A model generated the notes under the pieces. It had not been told where the DNA came from and made no database searches. It worked only from the letters and a program-made list of their open reading frames with translations. 64,000 nt of DNA, from positions 74,510,687 through 74,574,686 of the forward strand of contig OZ038382.1 in assembly GCA_964036045.1 (NCBI GenBank). Reading direction: 5' to 3'. Shown here piece by piece: positions 33,601 to 43,097 of this stretch. Position 1 is the stretch's first letter, and each line of letters begins with the position of its first letter. This stretch comes from Eutreptiella sp. 'Long Island Sound 2002' (Eukaryota > Euglenozoa > Euglenophyceae > Eutreptiales > Eutreptiaceae). Position numbers and translations under genes: made by a program.

Positions 33601-35000
33601 TGCTGAAGTGGACCCATGAGTCCAGTGGTCATGTGGGTGCTGACCGTACCCTGAGGCTGTTCAAGCAGTGGTTCCACACTACGTGGACTGACGACCAACT
33701 GCGGAAAACCCTCCAGCCTATCGTGGACAAGTGCCCGTGCAGGTCCTGTAAACCAGGGGATATCAGGGACAGAGGTCTCTACTCGACCCTGCCCATCCCT
33801 CACTGTGCCAATAGTGTTCTATACGTGGACTACACGGAGATGCCGAAGTTCGGGGGCTATGACTTCGCCCTCGTGGTAACCCGTGGGTTGACCAGGTTTA
33901 CCAGGGTGTTCCCATGTACCAAGCACATTACCGGGGAGGAGACTATCAAGATACTCCTGGAGGAGTGGTTTTGTGTCTATGGGGCGCCCAAGGAGATCAA
34001 CTCCGATGAGGACGTACGTGTACGCTCAGATACTGGCTGGTACAAGAGGGTCCTGAGATCCCTCAATGTCCAGGTGTCTACGGGGATTCCCTACTCTCAC
34101 ACGAGCAACCCCCTATGTGAGCGACAGATCCGTGTCCTGAAGGAGAACGTACGGATATGGTGCAAAACTGAACGCACCAGAGACTGGGTGAGACTACTCC
34201 CCGTCATATCCTTGATGATGAACTCCCAAGAGAGTTCGGCTACTGGGTACTCGCCCCATGAGCTATTCCTGGGGCGCCCGGCATGGTTCCTACATGCCCC
34301 CTATCCAGAGGACACCCATTCTTCTGTGGGTGAATGGGTCCAAGAGCAACAAGCGAAGGTGGACAAGGCCAAGGCTATGCTCCAGAGAGTGAGGGAGCGT
34401 CAGTGGAACAAGAAGAACAAGCACCGAGTACCGGCCACCTACCAAGAGGGGGACTGGGTGCTGGTGCACCACAGTCGACTACCCGCCTGGCCACGCTCTA
34501 CCAGCGATGACCCATACTTCGGGCCGTACAAGATCCTATCAGTGGATGAACACCGTATCACCGTGCGGTGTTCTCCCCGTCTAGGGGGGACCCTGGTGTG
34601 CGCTGCTCAACACTTGAAGCGCTACTATGATCCTGAAGACCTCTGTGGGGAGGAGTGGGAGCTGAACGACGAGAAAATCGCCGCTCTGGACCTACAAGGG
34701 GCAGCCAGCCCTATGGAAGTTGAAGGTGAACTCCCCGACATGAACGCCGAGGAGATGGCTAAGGAGGGCTTCTACCTGGTGAAGTCTGTCCTACGCCACC
34801 GCTATCGCCAGGGTTGGCGCTTCCTCACCCTCTGGGAAGGGTTTGGAGTCGAAGAGGCCACCTGGGAGCCCTTCTCTGCATTTGTTCTACCTGAGGGACG
34901 CCTAAACTCAGTTCTGGTCCACTACTTGTCCCAGAACAACCTTGGTGAGTTGCTGAGGCTCGCTGAGACGCTTGCCTCCAAGACTAAAGCTAGGGACTGA
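30681..35000 (+). CDS. pol: element II pol: RT, RNase H, integrase, chromodomain
   Basis: First Met at 30711; 1429 codons from there, uninterrupted. The start completes the post-protease module (CSPDWGAHGGNEYWRNLLD ... VRLPDEAIYVP). Reverse transcriptase has RLVVDYGELNKKTL, WKVMPFGVANAPALFQELM and the catalytic HIDD near 32425. RNase H has LVTDASNVGGGGTLF, YSTYEQELLAGMLVL and KNECADYISR. Integrase has an H-H-C-C site (HESSGHVGADRTL, CPCRSC) and catalytic Asp in YVDYTEM (~33826), Asp in NSDEDVRV (~34004) and Glu in NPLCERQIR (~34120). A chromodomain-like end reads FYLVKSVLRHRY ... WEGFGVEEATWEPFSAF (about 34755-34900). All catalytic residues are present. Confidence 0.9.
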   Translation, partial: SYKFYWPSFGMAYGNPRFSELGKVLTKVALERSRMVLCSPDWGAHGGNEYWRNLLDRLTISSVRLPDEAIYVPLGRKTPIGKPGWGSMLSVVDGGLTSIPWEDLDPTLVQAIQRESDGLALGDLKDRLRPQDAVETTPGGDEYVVTDTNAPNSPCHVPVPDGVSECGLSELPSSIHSEDETEHDAFFVQTCVEEVENAEYVAPLKPLLSMRVEDPVDEELDPRSRLREYVDSKRKLVAKKLCYAKPTRSSWPLKQGRMGDLSQLKEDLEQKITTWQREVDLKLMKSVWGAHVRTPEEDDLSEECVCEPPGACLCCHRPSEMVEQDLLYAYQGLKDTTTGEESVEDHLPTSITQGASNLHSDEDMEDKIKVLDPRVQKLIKTYLEVFGELPPPASCDKLVQMDLKLKPEFVGHKIRRRPYPAPKEQADEIERPIQECIDTGLVLEYKDGDYPLQCSPCFLVAKPGSTAKRLVVDYGELNKKTLNHSGSIPNMESTLEKIASCRYKTKMDKRSGFWQVDLTPNAQELLAFITPQGRVFKWKVMPFGVANAPALFQELMNKILSILRRRPKVQELISRGAQMEAHIDDVCLGTNTQDDHLILLGEFFAVCQENHTRLKLEKCGFMQETMQYLGFDVGYGWWTPAASKAKPLMDAKVRHEDPKKGLHDVRSFIGACNFYRRHIKNFTYTSAVLTDLIKKSTTWRWGPQEQQAFDELKDKVANAKCLGVPRAQGEIILVTDASNVGGGGTLFQWQALEKEEFDSAISQWGTEGLNRDGTLKHSYPDDKWVLVPLGHWNWKWNQARGNYSTYEQELLAGMLVLSSQAGLLGSNPVVWLCDQEPVRSFQKGPPPEKAKLRRWWTYLSQLRLTVHHIQGVKNECADYISRNNFDALIGARSEALAKEAFSRMDVHLDLNMTMIRPLDGLQQSEYLKEFGDIYKRLEKRLEPLLVNQDQWKRDKSYLWDEDRIVVPSDRVPALLKWTHESSGHVGADRTLRLFKQWFHTTWTDDQLRKTLQPIVDKCPCRSCKPGDIRDRGLYSTLPIPHCANSVLYVDYTEMPKFGGYDFALVVTRGLTRFTRVFPCTKHITGEETIKILLEEWFCVYGAPKEINSDEDVRVRSDTGWYKRVLRSLNVQVSTGIPYSHTSNPLCERQIRVLKENVRIWCKTERTRDWVRLLPVISLMMNSQESSATGYSPHELFLGRPAWFLHAPYPEDTHSSVGEWVQEQQAKVDKAKAMLQRVRERQWNKKNKHRVPATYQEGDWVLVHHSRLPAWPRSTSDDPYFGPYKILSVDEHRITVRCSPRLGGTLVCAAQHLKRYYDPEDLCGEEWELNDEKIAALDLQGAASPMEVEGELPDMNAEEMAKEGFYLVKSVLRHRYRQGWRFLTLWEGFGVEEATWEPFSAFVLPEGRLNSVLVHYLSQNNLGELLRLAETLASKTKARD

Positions 35001-37241
35001 ACCTTACCCTTACCTGCCAAAGCGTATGTGTGAGTGTGCTATTCCTAAGGTCCTGAGAGCAAGCCGCAGAAGTGGTGTCCTAATTATACCCAAGTCTGCG
35101 CCCTTGCTAAACCTGGAGGGTTGGCTTATTGATGCCACGGGGTACGCCCCGGGTCTCCCCTCCCCTAAGCGCCCAATTTCTGTGCTGGCGCAAAACCTTT
35201 GGGGAATACCCAGCGTTCTAATCCAGGTATTGTTTTCCCTACCTATCTGTCTACTACAGGGAGGGGTGGCCAAAAGCTATGAAGGCTTGAAAACGCCGTT
35301 TTGCTATGTGGCCAAAACACTGACCTAACCACTGCCACAGCCCACCAACCCTGCTAAAATTGCAGCAAACGGGTGGGACAGTGACACACGCACTACAGGT
35401 CCTACACACCCTACAGTGGCACCATCCTGGTGGGCGAGCACTGTGCAACTGGCTCAAGCCCCCACTCAGGACTACCACTCCTACACGCACACTCTACTGG
35501 GCGTTGTGAAGGCAAAGGTCTCGTGGGTCCTAGCGACCCTCCTGTGAAATGACAAGAGAACACAGCGCTGCTGAGCAACTGTGGCCTAACAGGGGACGCC
35601 ACAACGCGTTTCCCCTGCTAGGGCTTGGAGGGAAGAGGTGCTCTTGCGTGCACGGCGCAGATGTCGATGAAGTCGGACTCCCTGCTCTGCCACAGGCAGA
35701 GGTGGAGTTACTTGTTTGTGTGATCTGCGCCCTTGTTTAGCAGGGCATAAAAAAATGCTGCTGCACCAATCACCCTACCTGCCCACCTCTAAAACAAAGG
35801 CAAATGAAAGGGCGTTTGCGGCGGAGGAACCAAGCCACACTCCGGGTATTATACCCTTCTCAGTGTGACCTATAATACACTGTCCGCATACACGCTGGAG
35901 GACCAGCTACCCTTGTCAAGCAAGCAAGCTTTAAGGGACTCCTCAGGTTCTCTTAAAGAACGTACCGAGGAGCCCCTGGGTAGCCTAAACAAGGTTTACC
36001 GTGCGCACTTCGCGTGGCCTACCCTTTAATGCGTTTCTGCATGCGCGAGTATGCACGTTTATCGTGGGCAAACCTGCCCATCTGAGCGTCAATCACGACT
36101 CCACCAGGGGGTGGCCCCACCTGGGCTTACTCACCTTACCTACCGCTGGAGAGAGAGAGCAAGTGAGGGGCGCACGCGAAGAACGTTGCTATGCACTTGT
36201 GTGTATGTCTAATCACCCTGATATGACCGCTAATCATCTGCAATCTTTCTAATCAATCCCTCTATCGCGTCCTATCTTTGTTAGCGCTGCTACAAGACTC
36301 GTTCACGGAGACACGAGACGAGCAATGCGTATGCGGCACACGAGACGAGCATACCTGTAGTTTATACCTGATTCCTCGAAGTCTTTTCGTTCATTTTCGA
36401 GTTCTTGAATTTTTGAAGCTTCTATTAGTGTGGGTGGAATGTGTATGTTTATTTATCAATGTGTGTCTCGTCATTTTCAAGACTACGTGAGACATACGTT
36501 TCTAATTCCATTATTTCTCCATTTTCCGGCGCTTCGCTAGGAGCCGCTCCTGCGCGCCGCCATTTTATGCGTATGAATTTCTGGATTTAAAAAATCCAGA
36601 GATGACTATAATTCCTATAAAAATGTGCTTCTGATGCACAATTGGATTCTGCTCAGGTGTGTTGTTTCAGAAAAATTCTACGCCGTCATTTGACGGATTT
36701 TGATGTCGTCGCTTCGTTTTTGCGTGGATTCGTCCATAAATCTCCCATTCCTGCCTCTGCAGATACCCACGCGCAGCCTCGCTGAGTAGGCCGTGTTCGG
36801 GCCGAAACGCAGGTGCCTGGAGAGACTGAGCAGAACCAAGACCCCACCAAGGGGCAATTTAATTTTTTCGAGACTCCCTTCGCCCTAAGACAGGTCACAG
36901 GTCGCCAGCAGGTTTATGAGAACCCATGCGAGTGTGTATATTGTGTCTTGCGTTGGGTTTGTGTCGACGCTGCGTCTTGGAGGGAGGGATGCATATGCAC
37001 ATGTTTGGCATGCTCCCATACTAACCCAACCAAGCCACAGGAGCCCCGGCAGCGCCATGAGCGCTGAGTCTTCTGTAGGAAATGATACAATCAGAGCAGC
37101 AAAAGAGCGCAAGCCATGGTGAGCGCCCATTTTTCTGTGTGAGGGAAGCTATAGGTATTTTAAAGTAGGTGTGGAAACCAAGGAAAGGCCAAGAAAAATT
37201 CCCTTTTTCCTAAAAAGCGACAGTGGTGGCCACCACAGCAC
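35001..37241 (+). other. element II 3' untranslated region
   Basis: 2.24 kb between the pol stop and the polypurine tract. It is long for such an element. It has short frames without motifs and a few small hairpins (for example TTTAAGGGACTCC near 35930). A GGGAGGGG-TGG string at 35260-35270 resembles a polypurine tract but has no matching LTR. The region could hide a further insertion, but I found no repeat boundary. Confidence 0.45.
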
Positions 37242-37249
37242 AAGGGGGG
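37242..37249 (+). other. element II polypurine tract
   Basis: AAGGGGGG immediately before the AGTAAG start of the 3' LTR. It primes plus-strand DNA synthesis in LTR elements. Confidence 0.75.
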
Positions 37250-38035
37250 AGTAAGAAAAAGTGCTTTTCCATTGCTTTGAGGCATACTCTAGTTGTATTA
37301 GAGATGCACTGAGCATCCATGCATTTTTATCTTAGTATTGGTCCCACCAAAACTGGTGATAACACATTTTGACCTATGGAACCAAACACCCAATCAGGAT
37401 ATGGAGTGGACCCCTTAATCCCCTTTCAATGCAAGCTAAATCATCTTTTCCTGAGTTTACTGAGAACTGACATATCCAAGTCAGAGCCTATGAATTTATC
37501 TATGTTTTTCCATGAATACTTATCTGCCCTAGTGGTATGCACCCTAGGGGGCTAGGCACCTCTTTTTGAGAGGTCCTGGGTTCAATTCCAGGTCAGCCTA
37601 GCTAAGTAGGAAGATCCCATGTGACATGGCAGTGACCTCATCGCCACATGCCCTGCCACCTCAGCACATATGGGACCCAAAACAAAGAGTGCACATCTCC
37701 TGAGATGGCACTATGGAGAGAGAGTGACCATGAGGCAGTTTTCTAACTCTTTTCCAAAAACATTTCAGCTATCTTTGTGAATATGCATTCGTTTGTGACC
37801 TGAGTTGCAGTTTCTGTGAATATCCAATCATCTTTCACTGTTTACACTGCAGCCCTTCATGCTTTGATCCTGATCTTCTCCTCTTTGCACACTTCTGGCT
37901 TGGGTTATCCTGGATTGACTCTATTTCTGCAAAACAAAGGTTTTCATCTTCCAAAACAAGCAGCAGGAAACCCTACACCTACAGCAAGCAGCAGGAGAAG
38001 CAAAACACAGTGCTGAAAACACTATAAACTTTTCT
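37250..38035 (+). repeat. element II 3' LTR
   Basis: Copy of 9751-10537, ending TTTTCT and followed by the CACGC duplication (38036-38040). Also carries the tRNA-like module. Confidence 0.85.
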
Positions 38036-38582
38036 CACGCAAACGACAACTATGCTAATGCACACGATGTGAAAAAACGCAAACGAAAGCTTACTGAAAT
38101 GCAGCCTGAAATATTTTTATCATTGTATCCTGTTGTCAAACGCGTAACTGTATTTGTAAAATCTATAATAAAAACTAATCAAGCTGGACTGAGCAAACCT
38201 ACGCCAACGCTTTGCCACACCTAGCACACGCACAAATGCACACACATACTTGCAAGAAAAAGCGAAAGACCAACACAAACAAAAGAATTTGAAATGTAAA
38301 AGAATTAAAGTAAGAAGTAAAAGTATACCGAAACACAAACAACAAAGCAAACTCACAACTCACGCAGGGCTATGCAAGATGTGTGTCAGGCGCGGGTGCT
38401 CATCTCCTGCCTGCCAACCCAAAGCAAACATTACCTTAAGACCAGGCCCTGTGCATCCCACACCATGGCCACGGGGCGGGGCGAAACACATGCCACACCA
38501 CCGAGAAGAATGCTCACCCAGGCAAAACAACAATACCAGGGAGGGGTGTCCAGGGAATGAATCACTCAAACCCATAGAACAA

Positions 38583-38703
38583 GATGCATCACGCACCAAA
38601 AAAAAAAATCGCTGCATCACGCAGCGCGGGCGGGGTGCCTCACGCACCACTCAGCGCATCACGCGCACACCCTAGGGTTTGAGGGTTTGGAGCATCACGC
38701 TCC
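38583..38703 (+). repeat. cluster of small hairpins with a constant loop
   Basis: Four hairpins share a five-base loop ATCAC or CTCAC but have different complementary stems: CGCTGC/GCAGCG (38610-38626), GGTGC/GCACC (38634-38648), GCGC/GCGC (38654-38666) and GGAGC/GCTCC (38689-38703). A weaker fifth lies at 38583-38597. They lie in the internal DNA of the short LTR element. Confidence 0.6.
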
Positions 38704-39465
38704 TTAGACAGTAGGGGGTTTACCGTAACTCTTATCATCGCACGCAATGTGCGGTTGCTGCCAAAAGCTGCAAACAGAAAACGTAATACACCCATACAGG
38801 TAAGTATAAAATGAAGCCGTGAAACAACATGACAAACTCACAGTGAAGTGGAAGCACCCTTCAAATACGAAAAAGACAAAAAGGGTTGTGGCCATGCGCT
38901 AAGGGGCGGAGGTGGCCAACCACTCCAGCAAATACAAAGAAGAAAAGAAGAAGCGCCATAGACGCAAAGGTAAAACAAAAGACGCCAAAACTACAAAATG
39001 AGAAAAACTGTCAAAAATAAACACAAGAGGAAAAAGAAGACAAGCCTGCGTATACATATACGCAAACAAAAACACCGCACACTGAAAAACCCACTCACTG
39101 TACACGCAGCACATACCCAAATCTCACATTCACTCATTTGCATCTCGCATCTCTGGCTGATGTACCTGCAAATGCAGGGGCGCAACACAAACACAGGCGG
39201 AGCGGGGAAAAAAAAGCAAAAAGAAGCGAACACACAGCAGGCATGCAACACACAACACGCCTGTAAACAGGACGTGTCCGCGTGTGCTCACCTTTCGTGT
39301 TGCTTTGTGTTGCTGTTGTTCCACCTCTGCACAAACGCACACACACAGAATCACAGAGCAGTACCAAAAAATAAACCCTTGACGAAGAAACGAAACACGG
39401 CGAAGACAAAACGTCGCAGCAAGCACGCACAGCATAAGCGAGACCTCTTTTTCGATTGACGGGAT

Positions 39466-39730
39466 TGTAATGGTCTTGTCCTTGATTTGATTTTTATCAT
39501 CCTTGTCGAAATCCTTCATTTTGATCTATCTCCTTCTAGCGTCTGCGAAGCACTCAAGAACAACAACCAAAACTTAATATCATCCCGTCAATCTGCACAA
39601 AACTTTTGAATGTAAAATACATACCTAAATTATGCTTTCTGATATGCCTACTTTATTCTGATCTGGCCTATGCTACGCATGCGCGACACACGCGATCGCA
39701 CTAGCAATCTTTACTCTGTGTCCTATTACA
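39466..39730 (-). repeat. 5' LTR of the short LTR element
   Basis: Partner of 8672-8936, same orientation, ends TGTAAT...ATTACA, followed by CCTG (39731-39734), which matches CCTG before the left copy. Confidence 0.7.
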
Positions 39731-39929
39731 CCTGTTTTCCCGAAGTGCAACAATGTACCCTTTTTGGGTCCTTCAGGTGAATGTACCCATTTTGTAAGTC
39801 TAGTAATGTAACCATTTTGGGAAAGGGCCGGGGTACATTAAGCGACATATTACTGTAAAGGTCATATTTTTGAAAATTTGCGCGCACTATGGAAAAAATG
39901 CACCATTGTGCGCACGCAGGGTATTAACC

Positions 39930-40150
39930 CGTTTTTATACCAAAAAAAAAGGGGCTGTAGTCAGCGAAGCTGACAGCCCGTTTTTTTTTGGTAAAAAAAC
40001 GAGTATTAGCCCGTTTTTTTTAAAAAAGGGTTTTACAGCCCGTTTTTTTTTGGTAAAAAAACGGGTTGTCCGGCCAACGCCGGGGACAGAAAACGGGTTG
40101 TCTCCGGACAGCCCGTTTTTTTTTCGTCAAAAAACGGGCTGTCCCCCCAA
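39930..40150. repeat. hairpin array, left
   Basis: Repeated palindromes built from CCCGTTTTTTTTTGG plus TAAAAAAACGGG alternating with GC-rich links such as GGGCTGTC...GACAGCCC. At least four stems follow one another. Each half-unit (ACGGGCTGTCC) can pair with the next, giving two alternative ways of folding. Confidence 0.8.
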
Positions 40151-40471
40151 CAACCACCCAAGTGTCCGGTGTGGGTTCCCCTTGCCCAGCAAAGCACCCT
40201 TTGAGAAGAAGCAAAGCCAGAGACTGATATACAAACTCAAATGTTGGATGACGTGAACAAAAAGCCTGCCACCGGCATGGGGAAAAACGTCTCCACTGTA
40301 CATACACTGCACAGGATAGTTTTGAATAGTCACCTTTGGTTAGCATGTTAGTTTTGATGATTTTGTCCTCCGAATCCGAGTACCATGTGGTACCATGAGA
40401 AGGAAAGGATGGAAATAGGGTTAGAGCGAGGCATTCGCCGAATCCGAATTATAAAATCACTTCAATAAAAC

Positions 40472-41371
40472 TCACTCCTGTGCGCAACAAGGGCCAAGCA
40501 TGGAACCATCTTTGGCACCCTTCCCCATGCACGTTTCATGGTATGGTGCATTGCACATAGCGCAAAAAACGCGGGTCATGCCGCGCAACTTACGCCACAC
40601 ATTAATCTCACGTGAGCACCTATGACACATGAATTCAGATGCGACCCGGCGTTCTGCAGCCGGTGCCTTGGGCCGTCGCATCTTAGGGAAAGGCATGGGA
40701 GCATCCGACAGATCCTGCGAAATACGGGCATTTTCTGCACTACGGGGAGCCGCATAAGCAGCAGCCTTATACTCTTCGCGTCCTTGGTCAAAAGACCGCT
40801 TGAGGGAAACCTGGGTCAAGGGCCGCTCTTCATAATCCCATTCTGAGTTAGAAGACGCACTCTTACAATCAGCAAGCAAGTCCACCGAGCAAGCCGATTG
40901 TGAGGAGGTCACACTAATCTTTCCTGGGCTCGAATGTGCCACAGGTGCAATGAGGGCTACCTGTTCAGGCACGGGAGGAACATCCACAGGTGCAATGGGG
41001 GCTACCTGTTCGGGCACATGAGGAACATCTTGAGCAGGGGATGCCACTACACCAGCAACAACCTCAGCATTATTCTCGGGGATGCCGAGCGAGGTGCTTT
41101 CCAAAAGAAAGTCCTCGTCCAAGAGGCCAGGCGCCGGGGGCTTAGAGGCTGGAGCATGTCCACTCCAGATGCCTGCCACTTTGTGAGCAGTGTCCCTTGA
41201 TGCTTGGTGATACGCCATCATTGTGTTGGGCCTTACTTTAAAGTACTTAGAAGTCTCGGGCAATGGCAACCCTGAGTTAGCAGCTTTAGTCATGGCTGCA
41301 CGTCGAGCCAAGTCCTTGAACACCAATTTGCGTTTAAGTACCTTAGAGGCCTTGTTTTGGCTCCGTTGCAA
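40472..41371 (-). CDS. HTH-like and PHD-like zinc-finger protein between hairpin arrays
   Basis: 299 codons, Met at 41371, stop TGA. Residues ~18-55 (FKDLARRAAMTKAANSGLPL then PETSKYFKVRPNTMMAYHQA) look like a helix-turn-helix of the type found at transposase N-termini. The middle is Pro/Val-rich with a duplicated VPEQVAPIAPV segment and the motif SVDLLADC...SNSEWDYEE. The C-terminus has CHRC, 18 residues, CAMC-4-H-2-C, then 13 residues and CC. This is the spacing of a PHD finger lacking its final C-x2-C pair. No DDE core or nuclease is present. It lies exactly between the two hairpin arrays, so it may be the element's own DNA-binding protein. A truncated relative is at 5236-5505. The domain calls are from motif spacing only. 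Confidence 0.6.
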   Translation of the reverse strand: MQRSQNKASKVLKRKLVFKDLARRAAMTKAANSGLPLPETSKYFKVRPNTMMAYHQASRDTAHKVAGIWSGHAPASKPPAPGLLDEDFLLESTSLGIPENNAEVVAGVVASPAQDVPHVPEQVAPIAPVDVPPVPEQVALIAPVAHSSPGKISVTSSQSACSVDLLADCKSASSNSEWDYEERPLTQVSLKRSFDQGREEYKAAAYAAPRSAENARISQDLSDAPMPFPKMRRPKAPAAERRVASEFMCHRCSREINVWRKLRGMTRVFCAMCNAPYHETCMGKGAKDGSMLGPCCAQE

Positions 41372-41395
41372 CCCCCTGGCGCTAAAAACAGGTCA

Positions 41396-41620
41396 CAACC
41401 CGTTTTTTTTCGGCAAAAAAACGGGCTGTCCGGAGACAGCCCGTTTTTTTTTGGTAAAAAAACGGGCTGTCCAGAGACAGCCCGTTTTTTTTGGTACAAA
41501 AACGGGCTGTCCGGAGACAGCCCGTTTTGTTTTGGTAAAAAAACGGGTTGTGTGGCTGGGGACGGACAACCCGTTTTTTTAATAAAAAAAAACGGGCTGT
41601 TAACCCTTTTTTTATAGAAA
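41396..41620. repeat. hairpin array, right
   Basis: Same units as 39930-40150: five or six T7-8/A7 stems joined by CGGGCTGTCCGGAGACAGCCCG-like palindromes. Several units are nearly identical, which points to recent tandem amplification. Confidence 0.8.
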
Positions 41621-41715
41621 TGTCTAAAAGAACATCTTTTCAATTGAAGCATCACTTCTTTGCGTTGTATTTGCATGTCACACCTTGAACAATTTTTTTT
41701 GTAGATGCAAAATTT

Positions 41716-41812
41716 GTGTTGTGCTGTGTTGTGTTGTGTTGTGTTGTGTTGTATTGTGTTGTGTTGTGTTGTGTTGTGTTGTGTTGTGTTGTGTTGTGTT
41801 GTGTTGTGCACG
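41716..41812 (+). repeat. pentanucleotide repeat (TGTTG)n
   Basis: About 19 units of TGTTG/GTTGT with one or two variants (TGTAT, GTGCT). Confidence 0.9.
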
Positions 41813-41978
41813 CCTGCTGTCTTTACCAGCCTGTGTCCATCCAAAGTTGGTGTGAAGACATGTTGTTCCTACTTACTCACAGCTTGGAATGATGAAGCTC
41901 TTGAAGCTATTGCTCTTTCTTTATTTCTTCTTTGTTACCGAAGCAGAACCTCAAAACGGTACCAACGCCACTTTGGTT

Positions 41979-42090
41979 TGGCCAACAGCATGTGTTATTA
42001 TCCCTGGAGCATAGTTGAGCGGTAAAACACTTGACTAACAACTCGACGACCTGAGTTCGATTCCCGAACAGGAGAGTTTGCCAGTCTTCG
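41979..42090 (+). repeat. tRNA-like SINE module, copy 1
   Basis: Contains an A-box TAGTTGAGCGG and a B-box AGTTCGATTCC with a possible anticodon loop CTAACAA. The same ~112 bp recurs at 42305-42416 with the same 5' context (GCCAACAGCATGTG) and the same 3' end (TTTGCCAGTCTTCGT). The intervening DNA (42091-42304) is probably the SINE body of one unit. Confidence 0.6.
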
Positions 42091-42304
42091 TACTGCAACT
42101 GTCGAATAGCCGCTTGTCCTCGCGGCGATTACAACGACAGCTTAATCCGAGGCACAGGAGCGAGCAAAGCCGCGACGACCAAGGGGGATGGTGCCCTACA
42201 ATACACCACCGGACTGAGACAGAACAACGGACGACGAAGCGAGGAAGGGGATATCAACACACTGGGGGCAAGTGGCAGAGCCTAAGAGATTGGGTGGTGC
42301 CGCG

Positions 42305-42416
42305 CCAACAGCATGTGTTATTATCCCTGGAGCATAGTTGAGCGGTAAAACACTTGACTAACAACTCGACGACCTGAGTTCGATTCCCGAACAGGAGAGT
42401 TTGCCAGTCTTCGTGG
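42305..42416 (+). repeat. tRNA-like SINE module, copy 2
   Basis: Near-identical to 41979-42090. After TTCGT the sequence diverges. The anticodon stem does not pair properly, so a functional tRNA is unlikely. Confidence 0.6.
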
Positions 42417-43097
42417 TGGCCACCAGATTCATCTTCACTTGTCCTTGGCGTCCATTTTGGTGCACCGGGGGGAGGAGGTGGCCCCGGTGCTGCAAGTGCT
42501 GATGTGTTCATCTCACTTCGTTTGGATGTTCCTGACAATTGGGGAGTCCGAGTTGCATCAGTTTCTTCATACGGACGCTGATTGAGAAGCCCACCCGGTG
42601 ACACCCAATGGGTGATGCAATGACCCATTACATGTTTCCATGTAAAGCACTTGTACCATGGAGTATCAGTAGCATGTTGCAAGACTTGTTTCTTTTGTGT
42701 GGTACTGCAAACCCGCACCGCTCGCCGGGGGGTGCCTTGGGCAACTCATGTGCGTGCAAGGGCCTATCTTGTAGTTTTTCACGAGTAGTTCAAAGAGACA
42801 TGGGGCTGTGGGGGTTTAGGGCCCCGAAAAAGGCTGCAAAATGGGCTACAAAAAACTCCCCGTTCCGTTCCCGCCCCGCGGTCCCCCCCCCCCCCCCGCG
42901 TCCTGTCCCCGCGTCCCAGGCACCCTCTTAGAGAAATTTGGCTTCAGATCTAGGATTCTCTTTTGAAGAAGTGGGTGGGATGGAATGAAAGAAGGATCTC
43001 AAATGTCCTTCAATTGATATTTGATGGTTGCTTATTAATTAATTAATTAATTATTAATTAATTAATATCGCATCGCTTTTGACACACCACACACCAT
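42417..43097. other. no gene recognised; poly-C and TTAA repeats
   Basis: Includes a C-run around 42885-42897 and a (TTAA)n stretch at about 43031-43066. Short open frames only. Confidence 0.4.

Larger units (their letters stand above)
9751..38035 (+). mobile_element. element II: plus-strand chromovirus-like LTR retrotransposon (~11.4 kb without its insertion)
   Basis: LTRs are 9751-10537 and 37250-38035 (787/786 bp, roughly ten differences by eye). Target duplication CACGC lies at 9746-9750 and 38036-38040. A primer-binding site reading TGGTAGCAAGAGGCAGC follows the 5' LTR, and a polypurine tract AAGGGGGG (37242-37249) precedes the 3' LTR. Gag starts at 10638 and is split at 11430 by element III. 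Coding resumes at 28354 and runs gag-protease-RT-RNase H-integrase-chromodomain to 35000. This order is that of Ty3/gypsy chromoviruses. The LTRs begin AGTAAG and end TTTTCT instead of TG...CA. Confidence 0.85.
8672..39730 (-). mobile_element. short LTR retroelement (TRIM/LARD-like), 265 bp LTRs, ~2.77 kb without its insertion
   Basis: Two direct 265 bp copies, 8672-8936 and 39466-39730, start TGTAATGG and end TATTACA (TG...CA). They are flanked outside by CCTG (8668-8671 and 39731-39734). Read on the minus strand, the tract GGGAAGGGAG (complement of 8937-8946) sits directly before the left LTR as a polypurine tract, so the element runs right to left. The internal DNA (8937-9750 plus 38041-39465, ~2.24 kb) shows no protease, reverse transcriptase or integrase. 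It was probably mobilised by another element. Element II interrupts it. No obvious TGG-type primer site follows the right LTR. Confidence 0.7.
7761..39855. mobile_element. non-autonomous TIR DNA transposon (outermost shell, ~1.03 kb without its insertion)
   Basis: The left end 7761-7785 (CAGTAATATGTCACTTAATG...) and the reverse complement of 39831-39855 match at 24 of 25 bases. Both are flanked by TA (7759-7760 and 39856-39857). TA duplication and a CAGT start are typical of Tc1/mariner/pogo elements. The motif AATGTACCC recurs close to both ends (about 7778, 7801, 7857, 8650 and 39758, 39780), as expected of subterminal transposase-binding repeats. Excluding the LTR element at 8672-39730 and one CCTG copy leaves ~1032 bp with no transposase, so it is non-autonomous. 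The pogo-like transposase remnants in this window are possible relatives of its driver. That link is inference. Confidence 0.75.

Noticed and set aside
35260-35270. GGGAGGGG-TGG as the element II polypurine tract and 3' LTR start
   Set aside because: No matching LTR exists upstream of gag; the tract at 37242-37249 leads into a true LTR copy.
39930-41620. CRISPR array
   Set aside because: Repeats are contiguous palindromes with no unique spacers of regular length, and the DNA is eukaryotic.
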